DNA of 64,000 bases from Nocardioides panzhihuensis (GCF_013408335.1 NZ_JACBZR010000001.1:2294001-2358000); one strand, 5' to 3'; positions 37,058-46,174 are shown, numbered from the stretch's first letter. Made by a program: numbers and translations. Notes: a model not told the origin generated them from the sequence alone.

Positions 37058-38262
37058 GACGCCGACACCACCTTCGCGCCCAAGGGCATGGTGACGGTCA
37101 CGTTCCAGCCCCCGTCGCCACCCGGGCCTGCAACCAAGGTGCCGCCGAGCGACTCGACGCGCTCGGTCAGACCCGGCAGACCGAGGCCGCCACAGCGTTG
37201 GTCCGCGGCCACCGGGCCCCGCACGGGCGATGCTCCGGCGTCGTTGACAACCGTGATCATCAGCGTTGCTCCGGCCACAACCTGGACCTCTATGTCCACT
37301 CGCGCGGCCGTCGGAGCGTGTCGGCGGATGTTGGTCAGGGCCTCCACAACGACGCGATACGCGGTGGCGGTCACCTCGCGGGCCACGGTGCCCAGCAGCG
37401 CCGAATCGAGATCGAGGTGCACCTCGGCGGGACTGGATGCGGCAAAGCGGTCGATCAGCCGGGGCAGGTCCGCCAGGCCTGGTAGAGGGCGGGAAGCCGC
37501 GCTCTGCTCCTGAGCCGCGGCGCCCCCATCGTCCACGTCGTGGAGCATGTGGATCGTCCGGTCCATCGAAGCCAGGGCGGTGAGACCGGCTTCCTCGATC
37601 CGCTCGAGTGCGGCCAACGCCTTCTGGGGATGCTCCTCGCCGATGAACCGGCCGGCCTGCGCCTGGGCCACCATCTCGCTGACGTCATGAGCGACGAAGT
37701 CGTGCAGGTCGCGAGCGAGCTCCAGACGCTGACTCCTGCGGGCGGCTGTCACCGCTCGCGCCCGATCTGCGTCCAAGGACCGTAGATAGAGCCCGCCGAC
37801 AACGGCAGACGTGGCGAGCAGCGACCAGAAGATGCAGGCGGCCAAGGTGGCGGACGCAGAGTCACGTGGCAGGAAGCGCAGCACCCACAGCGTGCAGGCG
37901 GCGTGCGCCACCACGCTCGCGACCACTGCTTGCCTGGCCGGAGCGGCGCGGGCCGACAGGACGATCAACGGGAGCAGGACCACGGCCTCCAAGGTTCCGA
38001 GCACTGCACCACCCAAGCCGCCGGGACGCGGATACAAGAGCGTCGCCACCAGGGAGACGATGCCCGCAGCCCCGCACCAGGCGCCGGCGCTCACCCGGGT
38101 TCGCGGCCATCCACCAACGATCCAGCAGGCACCCGCCAGAGCGAGGGCGGCCGACAGCGTCGCCCAGGCGCCCAAGACGGGCGTGACAGCGAGAGCAGCC
38201 AGCACCACCACCACGGCCGATATCGCTCCGATCGAGTCCCGTGGCCGCGTCGAAGTTCGCAC
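37054..38262 (-). CDS. Sensor histidine kinase (HisKA_3 type)
   Basis: The product is 402 residues. The first 150 or so residues hold several hydrophobic spans (VVVVLAALAVTPVLGAWATL onward). The phosphorylated His is in ARDLHDFVAHDVSEM near residue 230, and the ATPase domain has VVEALTNIRRHAPTA and GGLGLPGLTERVESLGGTL. It lacks a clear extracellular sensor, suggesting sensing in the membrane. The paired response regulator follows at once. Confidence 0.92.
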   Translation of the reverse strand: MRTSTRPRDSIGAISAVVVVLAALAVTPVLGAWATLSAALALAGACWIVGGWPRTRVSAGAWCGAAGIVSLVATLLYPRPGGLGGAVLGTLEAVVLLPLIVLSARAAPARQAVVASVVAHAACTLWVLRFLPRDSASATLAACIFWSLLATSAVVGGLYLRSLDADRARAVTAARRSQRLELARDLHDFVAHDVSEMVAQAQAGRFIGEEHPQKALAALERIEEAGLTALASMDRTIHMLHDVDDGGAAAQEQSAASRPLPGLADLPRLIDRFAASSPAEVHLDLDSALLGTVAREVTATAYRVVVEALTNIRRHAPTAARVDIEVQVVAGATLMITVVNDAGASPVRGPVAADQRCGGLGLPGLTERVESLGGTLVAGPGGDGGWNVTVTMPLGAKVVSAS

Positions 38263-38296
38263 GCAGCGACTCTACGCAGCGCGTGGCCTCTTCACC

Positions 38297-38351
38297 CGTG
38301 CCGAACGGCACCCCGATGCCCCTCGGAGCGAGCGACACCGTGCCGAACGGC
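38297..38351. promoter_or_regulatory. Direct repeat CGTGCCGAACGGC between kinase and membrane gene
   Basis: CGTGCCGAACGGC occurs at 38297-38309 and 38339-38351, 42 bp apart. The core GTGCCGAACGGCAC at 38298-38311 is itself a 5-4-5 dyad. It sits in the divergent gap between the histidine kinase and the membrane-protein gene, so it could be the response-regulator binding site. Confidence 0.45.
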
Positions 38352-38389
38352 CCGTGACCGCCGTCGCCCCGCGAACGCAGGCTTGTCCC

Positions 38390-39013
38390 ATGACCAATAG
38401 TGCAGACCTCATCGAGGCGACCGCCGGGATCGGGCGGCTCCGCGCCGCCTGGACAATCGCACACGCTCCGGTGGACGGAGTGCCCCGTTGGGCGCGGATC
38501 GCCGCCTACAGCATCCCGTTCGTCGTACTCCCCTCCGGCTTCTGGCGCATCGCGAACGTCGTCTTCGGCGACGGTGAAAAAGCGGGCATGGGGCAGGTCC
38601 CGGACTGGTTGCCAGGATGGGCCTACGTGATCCTTCTGTCGATCGTCGCCGAACTGCTGGCGTTCACCGCCGTGGGGCTGATCGCCGCGTGGGGGGAGGT
38701 GTTCCCTCGATGGGTCCCGGTTCTGGGTGGACGCACAGTGCCGACGCTGGCCGCGGTCATCCCAGCCGCCCTCGGCGCCACCGTACTGACCATGTTGTGG
38801 ACCGTCATCGGAGTGGTCATTCAGATCGCCGGCATCAAGCTCGGAGGCGACCCGCTCCCCCATGACTTCCCCGGCAACGCAGGAGGATGGAGTGCCTTCA
38901 TCTTCTACCTCGCCTACGCCCCGCTGGTTCTCTGGGGGCCCCTGCTGGGCATCGTCACCGTGGCGTACTGGCGTCGGCGGCACCACGCACAGTCCGACAT
39001 CGATGAGACGTGA
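38390..39013 (+). CDS. Multi-span membrane protein of unknown function
   Basis: The product is 207 residues from the ATG at 38390; the open frame to 37811 overlaps the kinase antisense. Four or five hydrophobic spans are seen: AAYSIPFVVLPSGFWRIANV, WAYVILLSIVAELLAFTAVG, LAAVIPAALGATVLTMLWTV and FIFYLAYAPLVLWGPLLGIV. It is divergent from the two-component system, so may be its target. No family is recognised. Confidence 0.65.
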   Translation: MTNSADLIEATAGIGRLRAAWTIAHAPVDGVPRWARIAAYSIPFVVLPSGFWRIANVVFGDGEKAGMGQVPDWLPGWAYVILLSIVAELLAFTAVGLIAAWGEVFPRWVPVLGGRTVPTLAAVIPAALGATVLTMLWTVIGVVIQIAGIKLGGDPLPHDFPGNAGGWSAFIFYLAYAPLVLWGPLLGIVTVAYWRRRHHAQSDIDET

Positions 39014-39045
39014 CGGATCTTCTCGGTCAACCGGGATCGCCAGGT

Positions 39046-39132
39046 CAGAGTCCCGTTTTCTCCAGCAGCGCGACGGCCTCGACGTGATGGGTCATCGGGA
39101 AGACCTTGATGCCGGCAAGCATGAACGCGACT
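39046..39132 (-). pseudogene. 3'-end remnant of a TrmA/RlmCD-type RNA methyltransferase gene
   Basis: On the minus strand the last residues of an open frame read FMLAGIKVFPMTHHVEAVAL then LEKTGL and TGA. The FPMTHHVE element is the signature C terminus of SAM-dependent 23S rRNA/tRNA (uracil-5) methyltransferases. Nothing upstream on this strand resembles the rest of the family, so about 400 residues are missing. This is all that the 304-bp gap 39014-39317 holds besides non-coding DNA. Confidence 0.6.
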
Positions 39133-39317
39133 CCTTGCGATCGCCTGGCTGCGTGGGCTCGAGCAGCCAGCTGATCTGCGGTGACCTTGGGCCTGGGCAG
39201 AGCTTCGGCAGATGCTGCAACACGCCGACCCACGGACCTCGGCGCCACCGACAGCTTCAGTCGCATCGAACGTGTCACTGTCAGTGAGCACGGTGTAGAC
39301 CGCCCAACGCTCGCCGT

Positions 39318-40552
39318 TCAGTTCTCGGAGCCGGATACTGGCTGCTCAGGCCTGGACTCGCTCAGGTGATCTGCCGCCGCGAGAATCGCATCGGCATCCT
39401 TGGTCGGCGGGTAGATCAGCTCGGTGTTCACCATTCGCTTGACCTTCTTCGCCACCTCCCCCACTGCGCGCACCTCGCGCTCGAAACCCTCGGTGTAGAC
39501 GGCTCCGGCCGCACCGAGATCGACACACGTGACATAGGGGACTCCGTGGAAGTCGAGCAGCGGTCGACCGAGCAGATCGGCGACCGCGTTGTGTCCGGCA
39601 TGCTTGCCGTGCTGGTGCGCATACTGACAGCTCTGCGGCGACACCCGCCCCGGCTCCACGCCCACCGAGGCCACATCGCCCGCTGCCAGCACGCCAGGGA
39701 GCCCAGCCACGAACATCTGCGGAGTCACGACGAGACGCCCGAGCAGGTCGCGATCTACCGAGAGCCCGTCGAGCGGCCCATGAGCCCGCATGCCCCCACC
39801 CACACCACCGTCTCGGCGTCGAGGTGCGTGCCATCGTCCAGAGCGACCGTTCGGTCGTCGATCGCCGCAACGGTCGTGCCGAGCACGAGTTCGACGCCGG
39901 CTTCCCTGAGCGCATCGAGCACGGCGGGCCGGGGCCCACCGCCGAGCTCCGGCCCTACCACGTCCGCTCGTTCGACCAACACGACGCGAACCTTGCTTCG
40001 GGCGTCGACAGCATCGGCGCGCCGCCCAAGCCGCTCTACCAGTTCGGTCGCGACCTCCAAGCCAACGAATCCCGAGCCCACCACGACAGCGGTGAACCGA
40101 CCGGTCCCGAGCGATCTGACGCGTTGGTCGAGGTGCCATTCGAGCGCGCGGGCCGAAGGCATCGTGTCGACGTCATGGAAGTACTCGACACCAGGCACCG
40201 GAGGCGGGGCCACCAGCCGGCTGCCGGTTGCCAGCACAAGCCGGTCGTACGCGAGCGCACCGGGCGCGTCCTCCCCCGTCACCGACACACGACCGGCGGC
40301 CGGGTCGACGCTCGTCACGGCGCCTCTCACCCGTCGAACCCCGATCGGCCCGAGTACGTCATCGAGCGGCACCGTCATGGACCCCGGATCCTCCTCGTAC
40401 AGACGCGGCCGGATGACCATGTCCGATGATGGCGCGACCAGAGTGACAACGATCTCGTCGGCACTGCGACCTGCTTCCAGGCGCGCACGTACGGCTGCGG
40501 CCGCGCTCCAAACGGCCGCGAAGCCCCCACCTACGACAACGACATCTGACAC
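39318..40552 (-). pseudogene. NDH-2-like NAD(P)/FAD oxidoreductase, split by a frameshift
   Basis: The gene starts at a GTG with a strong AAGGAGGAA ribosome site (VSDVVVVGGGFAAVWSAAAA). The first frame covers the FAD site, LAYDRLVLATGSRL and the NAD site FTAVVVGSGFVGLEVATELV, then shifts at ETVVWVGACG. The second frame resumes GGMRAHGPLDGLSVDRDLLG and MFVAGLPGVLAAGDVA to the end. Adding one C to the C5 run at 39793-39797 restores a 411-residue protein. Type II NADH dehydrogenases pass electrons to quinone; identity of the exact substrate is not clear. Confidence 0.75.
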
Positions 40553-40685
40553 GATTCCTCCTTGAAAGTAGCGATTGAACTCGCACGCGATCGACACGTC
40601 GCTGAAGCGGCATTCGTCGAGCCGCTTGTGTGACGAGTCAGCGGCACCATTTGTGAGGTGACCGCACGACCATCAACCGACCACG

Positions 40686-41150
40686 TCACATCTGGTTGGT
40701 GCCAAGCTCTTCGGCGGCACTGACAGACCTGATGGTCTGAACCTGGCCGCCAAACACTTCCAGTGCGAGGGCCAACACGATCCTGCCGTCCAAGTCACGA
40801 AGAATCGCACCAGGATGGCCGCGCACGGCCCGCCGCTCGAGGGCGAAGCCCAGGCGGTCGAGACGCGGGAACAACACCGCGAACAGCGCCGCGATACGTT
40901 CGCCCCCTGCGCCAGAGATCCCTACCCTTGGTGGCTTTCTTCCGTCACCGAGGAACTGAGCGTCTGGCGCAAGCACACCCTGGAGCCCGGCGGCGTCTCC
41001 GCATTGGAGAGCGTCGAAGAACCGCGCCGACACCTTCTCACGCTCCTGGCGGCCGGCCGGCTCGTCGTCGACGATGTTGAACAGGCCTGGCATCTCTCGC
41101 TCGATCGCCTTGATCGCCGAGCTCACTGCGCCGTAAGCGTGCACCCGCAT
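40686..41150 (-). CDS. Chimeric remnant: epimerase tail joined to SigJ-type SnoaL domain
   Basis: The 154-residue frame has two unrelated parts. Residues about 3-32 (VHAYGAVSSAIKAIEREMPG, LFNIVDDEPA) match the end of NAD-dependent epimerases. Residues about 35-150 (VSARFFDALQCGDAAGLQGV, LAPDAQFLGDGRKPP, ALALEVFGGQVQTIRSV) match the C-terminal SnoaL-like domain of SigJ/ECF41 sigma factors. The likely origin is an in-frame deletion across neighbouring genes. AGGAG lies before the ATG, so it may be expressed, but neither enzymatic nor sigma function should remain. Confidence 0.55.
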   Translation of the reverse strand: MRVHAYGAVSSAIKAIEREMPGLFNIVDDEPAGRQEREKVSARFFDALQCGDAAGLQGVLAPDAQFLGDGRKPPRVGISGAGGERIAALFAVLFPRLDRLGFALERRAVRGHPGAILRDLDGRIVLALALEVFGGQVQTIRSVSAAEELGTNQM

Positions 41151-41332
41151 ACTTCACACTCCTATCGATGGACGATTCACCATCAAGACGAGAGAAGTGC
41201 TTCAAAGGTCACATCGGCAACCGGATCTGCCCTGTCGACACTTGACCGGACCTCACATCGAGCCAGCCCACTTCGTCATGATGTGCAGACGCCGAGAAAT
41301 GGCGCGACGGACTACAGAAACTGGAGCAATGA

Positions 41333-42451
41333 ATGCGAGTGTTGTTGTCTACGTACGGGTCGCGGGGCGACGTCGAGCCGATGGTTGCTCTTGCCATACA
41401 ACTTCGGCGTAGCGGCGCCGAGGTCCAGATGTGCGCACCACCCGACCAGGAGTTCGTCGAGCTGCTCGCCCGGGCAGACGTTTCGCATGTGCCATTCCTC
41501 AAGCCCTGGCGGTCATGGGAACGCCCGCCTACACCAGAGGAACGCAAGCAGCGAGTGGCGGACTTCATCACCGCGCAGTACGACACGGTGGCCGAGGCCG
41601 CTGCGGGCGCTGATCTGATCGTGGGCACGGCGATGTCACAGTTCGTCGCTCCCTCGGTCGCCGAGGCGCTCGGCATCCCTTACCACTACGCACTTTTCTG
41701 CCCGGACGTTGTCGACGGCCTGGACGGGCAGGGCTTCAACGACCTGTTCAAGAAGCCGCTCGACCACCACCGGGAGTCGATCGGGTTGCCGCCAGTCAAC
41801 GATGTCCGTGAGTTCATGTTCACCGCTCACCCGCTCCTCGCCGCCGACCCCGTCCTGGGGCCGTGGGGCGGATCCACCGGCCTCGACGTCGTACAGACCG
41901 GTGCCTGGACGCTCGAGGACAGCCGTCCGCTGGCGACGGATCTGCTGGCCTTCCTCGACGCCGGCGAGGAGCCGGTGTACGTCGGTTTCGGGAGCATGCG
42001 CACCGTCGACGAGGAGGGCGCCCGGGTCGCCGTCGAGGCGATCCGCGCCTACGGCCGCCGCGTGGTCATCGGCCGGGGCTGGGCCGGGCTCGACGTCGTC
42101 GACGGCCGAGACGACTGCTTCGTCGTCAGCGAGGTCAACCACCAACGGCTCTTCAGCAGGATGGCCGCCGTCATCCATCACGGTGGCGCCGGCACGACGA
42201 ACACGGCGTTCCGCGCCGGCGTCCCGCAGGTCGTGGTGCCCCAGGGCGGTGACCAGACCTACTGGGCCGGCCGGGTGGACGATCTCGGCATCGGCGCCGC
42301 ACACCAGGGCCCGACCCCGACCATAGAGTCCCTAGGTGCGTGCCTGGACACCGCTCTCAGCACTGAGACGCGGACACGCGCGGGCAAGCTGGCCGCCGAG
42401 GCACGCGGCAACGGCGCCGCGACGGCCGCACAGGTGCTGATCGACAGCTAG
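41333..42451 (+). CDS. GT1-family glycosyltransferase (UGT/Gtf-like)
   Basis: The product is 372 residues. MRVLLSTYGSRGDVEPMVAL is the N-terminal acceptor-domain start of the GtfB-like group. The C-terminal nucleotide-sugar site includes IHHGGAGTTNTAFRAGVPQV and VPQGGDQTYWAGRVDDLGIG. It transfers a sugar from a UDP- or TDP-sugar to a small molecule or lipid. GGAG is 6 bases before the ATG. No partner biosynthetic genes are adjacent, so a detoxifying or lipid-modifying role is possible. Confidence 0.9.
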   Translation: MRVLLSTYGSRGDVEPMVALAIQLRRSGAEVQMCAPPDQEFVELLARADVSHVPFLKPWRSWERPPTPEERKQRVADFITAQYDTVAEAAAGADLIVGTAMSQFVAPSVAEALGIPYHYALFCPDVVDGLDGQGFNDLFKKPLDHHRESIGLPPVNDVREFMFTAHPLLAADPVLGPWGGSTGLDVVQTGAWTLEDSRPLATDLLAFLDAGEEPVYVGFGSMRTVDEEGARVAVEAIRAYGRRVVIGRGWAGLDVVDGRDDCFVVSEVNHQRLFSRMAAVIHHGGAGTTNTAFRAGVPQVVVPQGGDQTYWAGRVDDLGIGAAHQGPTPTIESLGACLDTALSTETRTRAGKLAAEARGNGAATAAQVLIDS

Positions 42452-42734
42452 CACCGGCACACAGCCCCACAACGGGCCCTGGCCGTCAGGTCGGGGCCCA
42501 GGTGTCACCGCGCGTTATCTACGGCAGGCGTCTTGGGCGCCGGAGCGGGCGCAGAAGACTGGCGGCTCGCAAAAGACCATCGACGCGAAGCAGACCTCGA
42601 TCTTCCTCCAGCAGATCCATCGAGGCGTGGAAACAGTCACACTCAGGTGGTCAGCACGAACAGAGCCGGGGACGGCAGAAGGTGCCGCCGCCCGGCTCCG
42701 AACGCTGCATCGCGGGCACAGCGGCGAGCCTCGT

Positions 42735-43190
42735 TCATCGCTCGCTGTCCGTGGAAAATCCCTCGTGCTGAGTGCGCTGCTCGAGTGATTCCAGCTCCTG
42801 GAAAAGGGTGACCTGCCATTTCGCGGGCCCCTGGATCCTGGCATTCAAGCTCCTGAAAGGCGTCTTCACCGGCCCGGAGATCAGTTCCATGCCTGCGCCC
42901 TGTGCCACACGAACCGCGGCTTCGGTGTCATCGACTTCCAAGGCGATACGTAGTTTCGACGACGGGTCGTGTGGGGCATCTTCGATCTGGTCGATGCTAC
43001 GAATGTGCTCGGACGTCGCTATCTCGATCGTCGCCAGGCCGGCGTGGAGGATCGACACTCGGTCGTCACCGCCCGTAGCGAACGCCGGCTGTTCGGGCAT
43101 GCCGAGGACGTCGCGATAGAAATGCACCGCTTCATCGAAGTCGGCGGCTTCGATGATCAATCTCAGTTGTCTGGGGGCTTTCGACTCGTT
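42735..43190 (-). CDS. VOC-family (glyoxalase/bleomycin-resistance fold) protein
   Basis: The product is 151 residues from the ATG at 43190, which overlaps the end of the MerR gene by 59 bp. QLRLIIEAADFDEAVHFYRD and VLGMPEQPAFATGGDDRVSI are the first VOC module; LRIALEVDDTEAAVRVAQGA the second. The residues that bind metal in glyoxalase I are not clearly present, so it may bind or modify a small molecule without glyoxalase activity. It probably answers to the MerR regulator upstream. Confidence 0.78.
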   Translation of the reverse strand, partial: NESKAPRQLRLIIEAADFDEAVHFYRDVLGMPEQPAFATGGDDRVSILHAGLATIEIATSEHIRSIDQIEDAPHDPSSKLRIALEVDDTEAAVRVAQGAGMELISGPVKTPFRSLNARIQGPAKWQVTLFQELESLEQRTQHEGFSTDSER

Positions 43191-43572
43191 CATACAGGCC
43201 ATCGTCGTCCTTGACATGCATGTCATGTTCAAGTCCAAATTGGCCTTCAAGACGATCGAGTGTCATCAGTTCCTTCTGGATAACCGCGATCTCGCTCAGG
43301 AGACGGCGACGCGCCGCGGCGAACCGATCCCGCACGACATACGCGTCGCCCTCGGCGGGTTCGAGAATGCGGGGCAGCAGGTCACCGATGACCGCGCTGC
43401 AGAAGCCCGCAGCGAAGAGCCGGCGGATCACGCGGACGCGACGGACGTCCAAGGGCGTGAAGACGCGATGTCCCGAGCTGGTCCGCTGCGGCGCCAGCAG
43501 CCCCTTCGCCTCGTAATAGCGCAGCGAACGTTGACTCACACCGCTGTATCTAGCAAGCTCACCGATCTTCAC
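43132..43572 (-). CDS. MerR-family regulator
   Basis: The product is 146 residues from a GTG with CTGGAGGAGA before it. The winged helix VKIGELARYSGVSQRSLRYY, EAKGLLAPQRTSSGHRVFTP and the following coiled coil are typical of MerR regulators. No metal-binding Cys pattern is seen, so an organic effector is likelier. It precedes and overlaps the VOC gene, forming a regulator-binding protein pair. It lies 74 bp after the NCS1 permease stop. Confidence 0.87.
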   Translation of the reverse strand: MKIGELARYSGVSQRSLRYYEAKGLLAPQRTSSGHRVFTPLDVRRVRVIRRLFAAGFCSAVIGDLLPRILEPAEGDAYVVRDRFAAARRRLLSEIAVIQKELMTLDRLEGQFGLEHDMHVKDDDGLYERVESPQTTEIDHRSRRLR

Positions 43573-43646
43573 AGCGTCTCCTCCAGACCGAACCATGCCC
43601 GGCAAGCAGTGACCGGAGTTCATCCGGCCACTGCCCCACGTACTTT

Positions 43647-45104
43647 TCACCTGAGTGCCTCTGTCTTACCTGGCGGCGGCGGGAACTCACCCAGCGTCTC
43701 GGCAGCCGCCGAGCTGCGCGCCAGGACCAGGTAGAGGACACCGGCGACAAGCCCGCCGGACAACCACGAAAGGTCGGTGTCGTTCATCAACCGGGCGAGC
43801 GGCCCTTGCATAACCGGAACCATGCCGTACTGCCAGGCCCAGCCGGCGACGATACCGAGCGCGAGGCTGACCATGCCGGCCTTGTTGACGGATCCGTATG
43901 GCGAGTCCGCACCGTCACGGTAGAGGTCGACCACGTTGAGCCGCCCCCTACGGATCACAAAGAAGTCCACGAGCACGATGGCGGCCCATGGGCTGATCCA
44001 GACCAGGATCGACAGCATCCAGTGGTCGAAGGCGTGGGCGAAGCTGTCAGCGCTGACGAAGACGACGAGCACCGCGGAGGCGACGACACCGGCGACGAGG
44101 GTGACCTTCCAACGAGCAGCGCGAACGCCGACCGAGAGCGCGGCGAGCGAGCAGGAGTAGAGGTTGAGGATGTTGGTCGCGACCGGTCCGTGCATGATCA
44201 GCAGGAGGACGGGGATGGCCAGCACGCCGAAGGTCGCGATCACCAGCTCGGCGGGGTCGCCGCCGTTGCCGGCGCTCGCCAGGCAGGCGCCGAGCACAGC
44301 CAGCCAGACGGTGGGGACGTACATTCCGGCGGCCGCGGCCCAGAAGACCGACTTGTCGGTCGCGTCCTTGCGTACGAATCGGCTGTAGTCAGCCGAGTAG
44401 GGAATCCACGAGATGCCCCAGCCGACGCCGATCGCGGTGACGAGCTGAGTGATCGCGGTGACCTTGTCAGCCGTGGTCGTCGCCTGGCCGGTGGTCCAGT
44501 CGATGCTCACCTGCGAGAGGGCGACAACGGTCATGATGACCATCACGACAGCGGTGGCGGGCACGGTGTACTTCTCGAAGGTACGGATGGCGTAGAAGCC
44601 GTACAGCGCGAGACCGAGCTGGGTCAGCATGATGATCGCCGCGACGACGTACTTCAGGACCGCGCCGCCCTCGATGCCCAGCTCGGCGAGCACACCGAGC
44701 GCGAGGTCGAGGACGACCCAGGTGTTGACGCCCACCCACCCCATGGTGAGGAGCCCCTGGATGAGGCCGGGTACGACGCTTCCGCGTCGCCCGAAGGCGG
44801 CCCGGCCGAGCACCATCTGGTTCACGGCGGTGCGGTGGCCGATGACGTTGAACAGCCCGAAGAGCGCACAGCCGACGAGGTTGCCCAGCGCCACGACGAG
44901 GATGGTCTCGATCAGGCTGAGGCCGAGCACGATGCCGAGCGCTCCGAGAACCCAGTTGACCGGCGCCAGGTTGGCGCCGAACCAGATCCAGAACTGCTCG
45001 ACCGGAGTCGAGTCGCGCGACTCGGCTGGGATGGGTCCGATACCGTGGGCATCGAATGGCACCGCCTCGCTGTCGCTGGGCGGGGCCGATGGCGATAGGG
45101 TCAT
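43647..45104 (-). CDS. NCS1-family permease (nucleobase/cytosine-like)
   Basis: The product is 485 residues with about 12 hydrophobic spans, starting at an ATG after CCAGGAGGAA. WIWFGANLAPVNWVLGALGI is the characteristic first span of the CodB-like group, and GWGISWIPYSADYSRFVRKD is the conserved NCS1 loop. These carriers take up nucleobases, hydantoins, allantoin or related cyclic amides with cations. It is separated from the following catabolic operon by a terminator, so has its own promoter in 45105-45239. Confidence 0.9.
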   Translation of the reverse strand: MTLSPSAPPSDSEAVPFDAHGIGPIPAESRDSTPVEQFWIWFGANLAPVNWVLGALGIVLGLSLIETILVVALGNLVGCALFGLFNVIGHRTAVNQMVLGRAAFGRRGSVVPGLIQGLLTMGWVGVNTWVVLDLALGVLAELGIEGGAVLKYVVAAIIMLTQLGLALYGFYAIRTFEKYTVPATAVVMVIMTVVALSQVSIDWTTGQATTTADKVTAITQLVTAIGVGWGISWIPYSADYSRFVRKDATDKSVFWAAAAGMYVPTVWLAVLGACLASAGNGGDPAELVIATFGVLAIPVLLLIMHGPVATNILNLYSCSLAALSVGVRAARWKVTLVAGVVASAVLVVFVSADSFAHAFDHWMLSILVWISPWAAIVLVDFFVIRRGRLNVVDLYRDGADSPYGSVNKAGMVSLALGIVAGWAWQYGMVPVMQGPLARLMNDTDLSWLSGGLVAGVLYLVLARSSAAAETLGEFPPPPGKTEALR

Positions 45105-45239
45105 GATGTTCCTCCTGGTGTGATGACCGCCACTGAACCACCGGCCCTGCCTGGCAGTCAGTGGACATTCACACAGGATCTGCGCGGTCTCGATGTACAT
45201 TCTCATCCGTCGTGGATCCGTCCGCCAGCACAGCAGAAA

Positions 45240-45268
45240 GGCGCCCGGCGGGAATCCCGCCAGGCGCC
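45240..45268 (-). terminator. Terminator after the amidase-OYE-CE4 operon
   Basis: GGCGCC-C-GGCGG pairs with CCGCC-A-GGCGCC around a GAATC loop. On the minus strand it is followed by TTTCTG. It closes the operon ending at 45299 and separates it from the permease. Confidence 0.7.
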
Positions 45269-45298
45269 TTGGACGGCCTGCTTGGTGCAGCTGGAACG

Positions 45299-46174
45299 TC
45301 AGTCCGGATAGGTGTCCGGGTCGATCTCGGTGTGGGCCGGATAGACCTCACGTACGCCACCGACCTCCGCGACGCGAGACGCGACGTCACGACACCTCTC
45401 GAAGGAGATGTCGCCCCGCTCGCGGGCCCACTCGACCAGACGTCGCACGACGGCCAGTCGGCCCGGACGGGCGGTGAGGAACGGGTGCAGGCACAGGTTG
45501 AACAGACAGCCGTACTCGCTCATCCCGTCGAGCTCGTCGCGCCACAGGTCGAAGACCTTCGATGGCGCCTCGATGATGCCGCCCACGAAGGGCTCGGGCA
45601 GGAAGGCGTACTGCTCCCAGTCATCGAGCGACCAGTGGACCGGAAGCTCCACGACATCGGTGTCACCGAGCTTGAGCAGGTAGGGCCGGTCGTCCGCCAT
45701 CATCGAGGAGTCGTAGGACAGACCGTGCTCGGCCAGCAGCTCCATCGTGGTGGCGGTCGTCTGCCACATGGCAGCGCGATATCCGCTCACCTCGATGCCC
45801 TGGCTCGCGAAGACGGCAAGCGCTCGTTCGAAGTCGTCGCGCTGGTCCTGTTCCGTCATGTCCGTCGCGGTCCGGTGGCTGTAGGAGTGATGCGCCACCT
45901 CATGGCCCCGCTCGACGATGCTCGCCGCCAGGTGAGGGCGCTTCTCAGCCACCCAACCGGGCATGAAGAAGGTCGCCGGCACCTCGAGCTCGTCGAGCAT
46001 GTCGAGGATCCGCGGCACCCCCACATCCGGCCCGTACGCCTGGTGGGACATCGTGGTCAGATGCCGCGAGTAGCGGCCACCCGCCGCCAGGATCGGCGTC
46101 TCGGCGTCGACGTCGAAGGTCAACGTCGCCACCGCGGACGCCGTCCCGCGCCACGCACCACTGTCTACTGCCAT
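45299..46174 (-). CDS. CE4-fold hydrolase (polysaccharide deacetylase/PuuE/cyclic-imidase-like)
   Basis: The product is 291 residues. Asp21 and Asp23 in TLTFDVDAET and HSYSH (His96-His100) make the metal site of the CE4 superfamily; the FDVDAE variant is that of the PuuE-like group, which opens rings in allantoin or cyclic imides instead of deacetylating sugars. No signal peptide is seen, so it works in the cytoplasm. The ATG overlaps the end of the OYE gene by 10 bp. The neighbours suggest ring opening of an imide or ureide. Confidence 0.8.
   Translation of the reverse strand: MAVDSGAWRGTASAVATLTFDVDAETPILAAGGRYSRHLTTMSHQAYGPDVGVPRILDMLDELEVPATFFMPGWVAEKRPHLAASIVERGHEVAHHSYSHRTATDMTEQDQRDDFERALAVFASQGIEVSGYRAAMWQTTATTMELLAEHGLSYDSSMMADDRPYLLKLGDTDVVELPVHWSLDDWEQYAFLPEPFVGGIIEAPSKVFDLWRDELDGMSEYGCLFNLCLHPFLTARPGRLAVVRRLVEWARERGDISFERCRDVASRVAEVGGVREVYPAHTEIDPDTYPD

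Noticed and set aside
42452..42734. Gap after the glycosyltransferase gene, possible short genes or hairpin with GGGCCC arms
   Set aside because: Short frames in it have no ribosome site or family likeness, and the GGGCCC pairs are each self-complementary, so a terminator is not convincing.
39046..46174. Insertion sequence or transposon explaining the broken genes
   Set aside because: No transposase frame, terminal inverted repeat or target duplication was found at the breakpoints.
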